From: Peribacillus deserti
Lineage (GTDB): Bacteria > Bacillota > Bacilli > Bacillales > DSM-1321
Assembly (NCBI RefSeq): GCF_002863585.1
Contig: NZ_PGUY01000016.1
Coordinates: 1 to 39,258 of the forward strand
Reading direction: 5' to 3'
Length of the DNA: 39,258 bases
Positions 34,181 through 39,258 of the stretch are shown one piece after another. The position numbers and the translations under genes are program-made. The notes beneath the pieces are model-generated. The model was not told where the DNA came from. It saw only the letters and a program-made list of their open reading frames with translations, and did no database searches. The first letter of the stretch is position 1. Every line of letters starts with the position of its first letter.

Positions 34181-34289
34181 TCATTTTAAACAAGCCAAAA
34201 TAAAAAAGGGAGGAGCTAATCCTCCCCCGAAAAGACCAAGACCGCCTGCTCCCCCTCCAGCAAAAGGAGAGAAAAAAGACGGGGGTTAA
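34170..34289 (+). CDS. Small proline-rich basic protein, 39 residues
   Basis: ATG at 34170 overlaps the end of the upstream gene and follows GGGGGG at a good distance. The product MKNNHFKQAKIKKGG... continues with PPPKRPRPPAPPPAK and an acidic-basic tail. It has no membrane segment. Proline-rich stretches like this bind SH3-type folds, and the upstream protein may have such a fold, so the two could interact (inference). Translational coupling is likely from the overlap. It could also be a non-functional frame. Confidence 0.55.
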   Translation: MKNNHFKQAKIKKGGANPPPKRPRPPAPPPAKGEKKDGG

Positions 34290-34642
34290 TAAACGTGAGT
34301 CACCGAGAATCGTTATTGTCAGAAGATTTTTGATTACTCTAAAGTGCAATAGACCTATAGGCCCCAAGAAGGATCATGAGATGAAGTCAGCTGGAAAGAG
34401 GGGATGCAGACGAGTGTCGGGGAGCAGCCAGCGTAGTACAAGGATACAATGGCAGGCTGGAACTAAATATATTCTTAAACCTCAACGTCGTTAGAGGTTT
34501 TTTTAAATTATACTGAGGGACCTGGAAAGGTAAAGATCCGGAATAGATGTTTAAAATGGTGTTGTTGAAGAAAGAATTAAATGCTATATTTATACCGTAA
34601 ATAGTAAAAATATACCATTTTTATAGGAAAGAGTGAGTCGTT
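34290..34642. other. Intergenic region before the RRNPP receptor
   Basis: About 350 bases without an intact gene. 34381-34460 contains a frame reading KEGMQTSVGEQPA then a stop and YKDTMAGWN, possibly a relic. A terminator lies at 34477-34505. TTGTTG and TATATT 17 bases apart (about 34561-34589) may be the promoter of the receptor gene, followed by A/T-rich repeats of TATACC. Confidence 0.45.
34477..34506 (+). terminator. Intrinsic terminator upstream of the receptor gene
   Basis: AAACCTC (34477-34483) pairs with GAGGTTT (34494-34500), followed by TTTT. Confidence 0.75.
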
Positions 34643-35914
34643 CTGTTTGAGCATATAGGAAATATAATTAAAATTAATAGAATCAAACAAGATATTTCAC
34701 AAGAACAGCTTTCTCGGGGAATTTGCTCTATATCATATTTAAGTAAACTTGAAAATGGTAAGCTTGTTGGCTCTGATGAAGCTGTACAGCTTCTCCTAAA
34801 GAAGTTAAATCTAGATATTAGTTTAGACGTTGTAAACCAGGAAATGCAGAATATCAAGGAAAAGCTTAATCACTTAAACTATAAGCTATTTTTAGGAAAA
34901 CCAAATAATTCGGACGAATTGGAACTGGATTTAATATCCAGCAGAATTTCTAACTATTCTAATGTTGATATCAATCATTATTTTCTTTTAATTAAATTAA
35001 GAGTTTTAGCCATAAAAAGAAATCTCCGTGCTGCCACGAGGATAATCAATCAGATTCAATCCTTTCATGATCAGCTTTCAGGTTATAACAAGTCGCTTTT
35101 TGGTATATATTCAGCTCACAAATTACTGCTGGAAAATAAACATCAAGAAGCCAAAGGTAAGCTTACGGATGTTTTAAGCCGTGAAAACGTCACTCTTGAG
35201 AGGTGGTTAAAAGGGTACTTATTTTATCTGTATGCTTTGTGTGAAACCAAGGGATACAGAATTTCAACTTGTTTGCTTTATGTGGATAAAGCTCTCACCA
35301 TATTTCAAGGGGAGTATTTTATCAGCAGATGTATAGATTGCTTAATTATAAAAGGGGTCAGCTATATGAGGCTTAACGACCTTGAACAGGCAGAAGAGTG
35401 TTTTGCAATATCCGAAAACTTATTATTTAAAGAACCGGACACTAATCGGCAATTAAAAGTACTGCATAACCGGGCTTTAATTCTATTAAAAAGAGGCCAG
35501 AACAAAGAGGCTGTTGAATATTTATTAAATACAGTCCGCTTGAAAAAAGAAATGGAAACAATTAATAATGATTCTTTAACCTTTTCAATCTATGTTTTAG
35601 CTAAGACCTATTATAAGTTACAGAATATACAAGAATGTAAACATTGGCTGCATGAAATGGAACGCGATCCAATACCCGCCGGAATCCAAATTGAGCTGAT
35701 TCTGCTTGATTATCTTTGTATGGCTGAAGAGGAGACGGAAGTTTTAGCAAATACAGCCGGTTTCATAAAAGAGCTGAAACAAGCGGGCAAGTGGAACGAA
35801 GCCGCAGAATTCAATTATTTAATCGGGCAAAAATATCAATCTCTTAAACAGTACAAAAAAGCCAGCGCCCACTTTCAATCAGCTTATATAGCCCAAACAA
35901 ATCTATCTATCTAA
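34643..35914 (+). CDS. RRNPP-type HTH-TPR peptide receptor/regulator (NprR/PlcR-like), CTG start
   Basis: About 423 residues, the length of NprR. Residues 3-62 are an XRE helix-turn-helix (HIGNIIKINRIKQDISQEQLS, then GICSISYLSKLENGKLVG, hallmark of PlcR/NprR-type regulators). The rest is all-helical with tetratricopeptide-like repeats (RLNDLEQAEECFAISENLL; LILLKRGQNKEAVEYLL; LAKTYYKLQNIQECKHWL; GQKYQSLKQYKKASAHFQSAY), which in this family binds a secreted signal peptide. The first ordinary start (ATG 34844) would remove the whole HTH; in frame the only candidate after the preceding TGA is CTG at 34643, with GAGTGAG before it. The peptide gene follows 15 bases later. Targets are unknown. Confidence 0.85.
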   Translation: MFEHIGNIIKINRIKQDISQEQLSRGICSISYLSKLENGKLVGSDEAVQLLLKKLNLDISLDVVNQEMQNIKEKLNHLNYKLFLGKPNNSDELELDLISSRISNYSNVDINHYFLLIKLRVLAIKRNLRAATRIINQIQSFHDQLSGYNKSLFGIYSAHKLLLENKHQEAKGKLTDVLSRENVTLERWLKGYLFYLYALCETKGYRISTCLLYVDKALTIFQGEYFISRCIDCLIIKGVSYMRLNDLEQAEECFAISENLLFKEPDTNRQLKVLHNRALILLKRGQNKEAVEYLLNTVRLKKEMETINNDSLTFSIYVLAKTYYKLQNIQECKHWLHEMERDPIPAGIQIELILLDYLCMAEEETEVLANTAGFIKELKQAGKWNEAAEFNYLIGQKYQSLKQYKKASAHFQSAYIAQTNLSI

Positions 35915-35929
35915 AAAGGAGGATTTAGT

Positions 35930-36067
35930 ATGAAAAGATTGCTTAAAGGATGCTTTATTGGACTCGTGCTGACGTTTGCAATAACCAGTCCAGTCAGTGC
36001 AGGAGACGAGGATTTGCCGGATCCGGATCAAAAAACAGCAGAGAGCATACTGATGAAGGAATGGTAG
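35930..36067 (+). CDS. Secreted signalling-peptide precursor (NprX/PapR/Phr-like), 45 residues
   Basis: ATG at 35930 follows AAAGGAGG by a good distance and lies 15 bases after the receptor stop. Residues 1-24 form an export signal (MKRLLKGC..., hydrophobic core, SPVSA). The remaining 21 residues are acidic and hydrophilic: GDEDLPDPDQ followed by KTAESILMKEW. Receptor plus adjacent exported short peptide is the arrangement of NprR-NprX, PlcR-PapR and Rap-Phr. The part DLPDPD recalls the DLPFEF-type core of PapR, so the active peptide may come from this region after proteolysis; which residues are kept is unknown. Confidence 0.8.
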   Translation: MKRLLKGCFIGLVLTFAITSPVSAGDEDLPDPDQKTAESILMKEW

Positions 36068-36127
36068 GCCGATAAGGGGTTATTGGATCATGACCAATGA
36101 GGATGAGGAATTCTCATTCCAGGTAAT

Positions 36128-36168
36128 AAAAAACTCCTAGAACCAACATGGTTCTAGGAGTTATTTTT
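36128..36168 (+). terminator. Bidirectional intrinsic terminator
   Basis: A perfect 13-bp stem pairs 36132-36144 with 36150-36162, loop AACAT, with T-run on the plus side and A-run (U-run for minus) on the other. It ends both the receptor-peptide operon and the converging tRNA gene. Confidence 0.9.
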
Positions 36169-36175
36169 AAAATGA

Positions 36176-36248
36176 TGGAGACTAGCGGGATCGAACCGCT
36201 GACCTTTTGGCTGCCAGCCAAACGCTCTCCCAGCTGAGCTAAGCCCCC
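36176..36248 (-). tRNA. tRNA-Ala (anticodon GGC)
   Basis: A 73-base cloverleaf: acceptor GGGGGCT/AGTCTCC, D arm GCTCAGCTGGGAGAGC, anticodon stem TTTGG/CCAAA with loop CTGGCAG (anticodon GGC, reading GCC), T arm AGCGG-TTCGATC-CCGCT. The G3-U70 pair, the alanine identity element, is present. The CCA end is not encoded. Confidence 0.96.
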
Positions 36249-36506
36249 GAATGTTTTCGACAAGATTTATTGTACAGTGAAATTAAAATAAAATCAAGAG
36301 GTTAAATAAAAAAATAAAAGTAATTTGTTATAGTGCTGAGTGAATACATAATTAATACATGTCTGTAATTCTATGTAATGGTAACGAAAACTTAGTGTAA
36401 TTTAAAACTGTTAAAATTAAGAGATACTTTCCTGCGTCAATAATAGGTGGGCCATCGTGAATTTAAAAGAAGCATTCGGAAGCCGTGTTTTAGAAAGGGG
36501 ATATAG

Positions 36507-36851
36507 ATGGAGATACATGTAAAAAAATCACTGGAAGAATGGAAAGAAGAAATTCTTGTTTTACTTAATGAAATAGATGATGAATATGAGCAGGTGAAAA
36601 AGGAACTACAGGTATATATGTATAAGTTCAGTATAACCAAGCAAGTGGTTCAATCTACAGCGAATCCAGATTTAAATAAGAAAATCCGCGATCTCTATCA
36701 TGAACCATTCCAGGAAAAGTATAATGAACTAAAGGAATACATAAAGGATTTAGAAGAGAAGAAGAGGGTCTTTCAGATGTTTGTCGATAAAATCGATAAG
36801 GTAAAGGAAAAAGACGAACCAAGACCATATGCTGCGGTTCATTCAGAATAA
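36507..36851 (+). CDS. Hypothetical helical protein, 114 residues
   Basis: A highly charged, almost wholly alpha-helical protein (SLEEWKEEILVLLNEIDDEYEQVKKELQVYMYKF...; EKYNELKEYIKDLEEKKRVFQMFVDKIDKVKEK) that probably forms a coiled coil. No catalytic motif or membrane segment is seen and I do not recognise a family. AAAGGGG precedes the ATG, and a strong terminator follows, so it is a single gene. It may be a scaffold or adaptor, but nothing in the context decides this. Confidence 0.75.
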   Translation: MEIHVKKSLEEWKEEILVLLNEIDDEYEQVKKELQVYMYKFSITKQVVQSTANPDLNKKIRDLYHEPFQEKYNELKEYIKDLEEKKRVFQMFVDKIDKVKEKDEPRPYAAVHSE

Positions 36852-36868
36852 TGCATCAGTGAACAAAA

Positions 36869-36900
36869 TAATGCCGCCGGTTAAGGCGGCGTTTTTTTTA
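36869..36900 (+). terminator. Bidirectional intrinsic terminator
   Basis: GCCGCC (36873-36878) pairs with GGCGGC (36885-36890), followed by a run of T. It separates two converging genes. Confidence 0.85.
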
Positions 36901-37593
36901 TAAGCCTTCTATCTCTACAGCTCTTATTCCATTTACTTTTGAGACCGAATAATAAACATTGGTTGTTGTTCGCTTTTGATTGACGGTTACTTTAAGCTGC
37001 ACTAAATACTCCTCATTATTAAGGTCTTTAATGCGCACATTCTTGATCTCGATTTCTTCATTTTTTATTTGTGCAATAATCGATTCAATTTCTTTTTGCT
37101 CTGATACAGTCAGCCGAAGGAGTATTTCCTTTTCGCGCAATTGCTTCGGCCCAATAAAATGCATTAAGTAAGGGATAAATTCTACGCTTAGCATAAGCAT
37201 GATAACCCCAGCTGTAGATTCCCAGTAATATCCTGCTCCTACAGCTATTCCTATTCCAGCCGCACCCCAAATCATGGCAGCAGTTGTCAATCCTGTTACC
37301 GTATCATTCCCTCTGCGAAGAATCACGCCCGCGCCTAAAAAGCCAATGCCTGAAACAATTTGAGCAGCGAGTCTCAGTGGATCCATAGTAATATTAACTT
37401 GCCCATCTCCGGGGAAAAAATATGCCGATTCTATTGAAACAGCAGTCAATAAACAACTCACGATTGATATTACGAGACACGTTTTCAGTCCGAGGGGCTT
37501 TCGTTTTATCTCTCGTTCAAGGCCAATGATTAAACCTAGAATAGCCGCAAAGCTAAGTTTTATAAAAATGTTTTCATCTAAGGTTAAGTCCAT
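36898..37593 (-). CDS. MgtC/SapB family membrane protein
   Basis: A 231-residue protein. The N-terminal 150 residues form the MgtC/SapB membrane domain with the conserved LGLIIGLEREIKRKPLGLKT, AAQIVSGIGFLGAGVIL and VTGLTTAAMIWGAAGIGIAVGAGYY. The last 80 residues are a soluble beta-alpha domain (ACT-like in other members). MgtC proteins of pathogens affect magnesium starvation and F-ATPase control; in Bacillus the role is not settled, so no gene symbol is given. Single gene converging on the coiled-coil gene. Confidence 0.9.
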   Translation of the reverse strand: MDLTLDENIFIKLSFAAILGLIIGLEREIKRKPLGLKTCLVISIVSCLLTAVSIESAYFFPGDGQVNITMDPLRLAAQIVSGIGFLGAGVILRRGNDTVTGLTTAAMIWGAAGIGIAVGAGYYWESTAGVIMLMLSVEFIPYLMHFIGPKQLREKEILLRLTVSEQKEIESIIAQIKNEEIEIKNVRIKDLNNEEYLVQLKVTVNQKRTTTNVYYSVSKVNGIRAVEIEGL

Positions 37594-37761
37594 CCAGGTT
37601 CACCGCCATTTGAATTGTTTACAGTATGATATGTCTAGATTAAGCTATATAAAACAGATAATTTATATACCACAATAAATTTCCAATAAAACTTAAATAA
37701 GGTGGGAAAGAACGGACTTAAGGTTTAAAATGGAGAGTAAAACAAGTACAAGGAGGAAATA

Positions 37762-38682
37762 ATGCAAGAACCTAGAGTGAATCCTTATTTTATCATGGCG
37801 ATTGGTGTAATTTCTGTGTCCACCTCCGCTATTTTTGTTAAATTATCTACAGCTCCTTCAGGGGTTATAGCCTTTTACAGAATTCTTTTTTCGGCAGTGC
37901 TGACTCTGCCTATATTCCTGATCAAATACCGGCATGAGTTAAAAAGCATTTCTAAGAGAGATTGGATTTATACTATATTATCTGGCATTTTCTTGGCTTT
38001 CCATTTTATTTTATGGTTTGAATCTTTAAACTACACCTCTGTAGCAAGCTCTACAGTTCTGGTTACCCTTCAGCCTTTATTCGCTTTTGCAGGAACTTTT
38101 TTCTTCTTTAAAGAAAAGTATTCAAAGACGGCCGTTCTAAGCGGAATTATTGCAGTTGCAGGCAGTGTTTTAATTAGCTGGGGAGATTTCCGCGTAAGCG
38201 GGGAAGCTTTATGGGGGGATATACTAGCACTTATAGCATGTTTGTTAGTAACTGTATATATGCTGTTTGGGCAGACTGTTAGGAAAAGGATAAGTTTAAT
38301 TACTTATACTTTTCTTGTGTATGCGATCAGCTCCGTAGTTTTATTAGGATATGTTCTTTCTGCAGGTGAGCCTCTTGGACCATACCCTGTTTCGGACTGG
38401 GTATACTTTAGCCTGCTGGCAGTTGTTCCTACCTTGTTGGGGCACACCCTATTTAACTGGTCCATAAAATGGCTTAGCGCCAGCACGATATCCATGGGTA
38501 TTCTTTTTGAACCGGTGGGTGCCACTATACTTGCTTATTACCTCCTGAAAGAACAGGTTTTATGGACACAGATTTCTGGAGCGGTTATCGTACTGGGCGG
38601 GATCATCCTGTTCATACTGAATGAAAGAAAAACAAAGCTGAGAATTAAACTCGAGAATCAACAAGCTGTCCAATCGGTGTAA
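37762..38682 (+). CDS. EamA/DMT-family transporter
   Basis: A 306-residue drug/metabolite transporter with ten predicted membrane helices as two EamA repeats: first half IGVISVSTSAIFVKLSTAPSGVIAFYRILFSA ... SVASSTVLVTLQPLFAFAGTFFFFKEKYS, second half DILALIACLLVTVYMLFGQTVRK ... STISMGILFEPVGATILAYYLLKEQV. Members export amino acids or other metabolites; the substrate cannot be deduced. AAGGAGG precedes the ATG. Monocistronic with terminator. Confidence 0.92.
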   Translation: MQEPRVNPYFIMAIGVISVSTSAIFVKLSTAPSGVIAFYRILFSAVLTLPIFLIKYRHELKSISKRDWIYTILSGIFLAFHFILWFESLNYTSVASSTVLVTLQPLFAFAGTFFFFKEKYSKTAVLSGIIAVAGSVLISWGDFRVSGEALWGDILALIACLLVTVYMLFGQTVRKRISLITYTFLVYAISSVVLLGYVLSAGEPLGPYPVSDWVYFSLLAVVPTLLGHTLFNWSIKWLSASTISMGILFEPVGATILAYYLLKEQVLWTQISGAVIVLGGIILFILNERKTKLRIKLENQQAVQSV

Positions 38683-38684
38683 AA

Positions 38685-38725
38685 AAAGCAGGCAAAGCTC
38701 ATTAGGGGCTTTGCCTGCTTTTATT
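38685..38725 (+). terminator. Bidirectional intrinsic terminator
   Basis: AAAGCAGGCAAAGC (38685-38698) pairs with GCTTTGCCTGCTTT (38708-38721), T-run on each strand. It ends both the EamA gene and the converging small gene. Confidence 0.88.
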
Positions 38726-38903
38726 TCTGGAATAAACAAGTGAAAAAAGAAAACAGGACTGCGAGCGGCAGGGAAAAGATTAAGGTGCTCCCATCTACTT
38801 TCCCGTCTGTGTTGCTCATCTTAATCGCCTCAGCGTAAGCGGTACAGAATAATAGAAGCGTCATTATAAAGGATACGAGTAATCCTACAAGTTTAAGCTC
38901 CAT
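38721..38903 (-). CDS. Small membrane protein, 60 residues, hypothetical
   Basis: Two hydrophobic segments (about residues 5-25 and 40-58) flank a short polar loop (IKMSNTDGKVDGS). A clear AAAAAGGAG lies 7 bases before the ATG, and the converging terminator follows, which supports it as a real gene. I do not recognise the family. It lies just upstream of the rRNA promoters, on the opposite strand. Confidence 0.7.
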   Translation of the reverse strand: MELKLVGLLVSFIMTLLLFCTAYAEAIKMSNTDGKVDGSTLIFSLPLAVLFSFFTCLFQK

Positions 38904-39016
38904 CTAATTACTCCTTTTTAAATGTTATATTTATTAATGTATTCTATTGAACATGCCCGTATGACTTAGTAAGTGGTATACAAATTACTTTTTTAAAAAA
39001 ACTTTTGAAGAAGGTG

Positions 39017-39045
39017 TTGAAAAGTTTTTTTACTCATGGTATATT
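39017..39045 (+). promoter_or_regulatory. rRNA operon promoter P1
   Basis: TTGAAA (39017-39022), 17-base spacer, TATATT (39040-39045). The region before it is A/T-rich with runs of A and T, like an UP element. Confidence 0.75.
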
Positions 39046-39123
39046 ATATTTCGCCGCTAAGAACGGCAGTAAAAGAACGAATTGATTAGACGATAACCAC
39101 TAAAAGTTATTCTGAAAAAGTTG

Positions 39124-39153
39124 TTGACAAATCAGTTCGATTTGAGGTATGAT
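39124..39153 (+). promoter_or_regulatory. rRNA operon promoter P2
   Basis: Consensus TTGACA (39124-39129) and TATGAT (39148-39153) separated by 18 bases. Tandem P1/P2 spaced about 107 bases is normal for Bacillus rrn operons. Confidence 0.85.
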
Positions 39154-39160
39154 TATAAAG

Positions 39161-39258
39161 TCGCTTTCGTGAGCGATTTAGAACAAAAATTTTGCTCTTT
39201 GAAAACTGAACGAAACAAGACGCCAGGTATTTTCTCTCTGAGAAAATACAAAAACAAG
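39161..39258 (+). ncRNA. Leader of 16S rRNA precursor with boxA
   Basis: After P2 come a small stem-loop TCGCT-TTCGTG-AGCGA (39161-39176), the antitermination boxA TGCTCTTTGA (39193-39202) followed by AAACTGAACGAAACAAGACG, and a 10-bp hairpin (39227-39236 with 39240-39249) of the processing-stem type. This wording is that of Bacillus pre-16S leaders. The mature 16S gene must begin shortly beyond the window. Confidence 0.9.

Noticed and set aside
32353-36176. Integrated island using tRNA-Ala as attachment site
   Set aside because: The accessory genes lie on the 3' side of the tRNA, as expected, but I see no integrase and no repeated copy of the tRNA 3' end to the left.
39161-39258. 16S rRNA gene
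   Set aside because: Only the leader is inside the window; no mature 16S sequence is visible.

Overview
The window looks like chromosome from an endospore-forming Bacillaceae (Bacillus sensu lato). Supporting signs are an alpha/beta-type SASP, a YaaH/SleL-type spore cortex hydrolase, AGGAGG ribosome binding sites, sigma-A promoters, a consensus CcpA cre site, and an order yugI - (rocD) - yuzA - yugJ - pgi - yugN - yugO that resembles the B. subtilis yug region. Coding is on both strands with moderate GC. The window ends just inside an rRNA operon leader (tandem promoters P1/P2, boxA, long hairpin); the 16S gene itself is not included.

Layout. 1-1000: mosaic intergenic repeats. 1000-4700: SASP, a small membrane protein, an XRE regulator, yugI, rocD and yuzA. 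4.87-6.65 kb: a gene-free stretch with a striking tandem array (14 units of about 35 bp, then units of exactly 21 bp), followed by MITE-like repeats. 6.66-11.47 kb: central metabolism and potassium channel (yugJ, pgi, yugN, yugO), interrupted by more repeats.

11.6-19.4 kb: a cobalamin riboswitch with terminator, followed by a nine-gene B12 salvage operon: cobO, cobT, btuF, btuC, btuD fused to a CbiZ-like tail, cobU, cobS, cobC and a second short CobU-like gene. It imports corrinoids with a BtuFCD ABC transporter, adenosylates them (CobO), activates the side chain (CobU), makes alpha-ribazole (CobT, CobC) and joins the nucleotide loop (CobS). No corrin-ring biosynthesis genes are present, so locally this is salvage.

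19.6-32.1 kb: a GAF-GGDEF protein with an SGDEF signature, a CcpA-controlled aldehyde dehydrogenase, a frameshifted yaaH, a DUF2071 protein, a large secreted double 5'-nucleotidase, small hypothetical genes and the tcyABC cystine importer.

32.3-36.2 kb is the most accessory-looking part. It holds a caspase-fold protease with no ordinary start codon, a divergent DUF6338-like membrane protein overlapping a tiny proline-rich ORF, and an NprR/PlcR-type HTH-TPR receptor followed 15 bases later by a 45-residue secreted peptide precursor. The last pair is a probable RRNPP quorum-sensing system and is the main candidate for something undescribed. A tRNA-Ala(GGC), an MgtC-family protein, an EamA transporter and a small membrane protein complete the window before the rRNA leader. 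Three genes (cobO, the RRNPP receptor and the caspase) appear to lack ATG/GTG/TTG starts.
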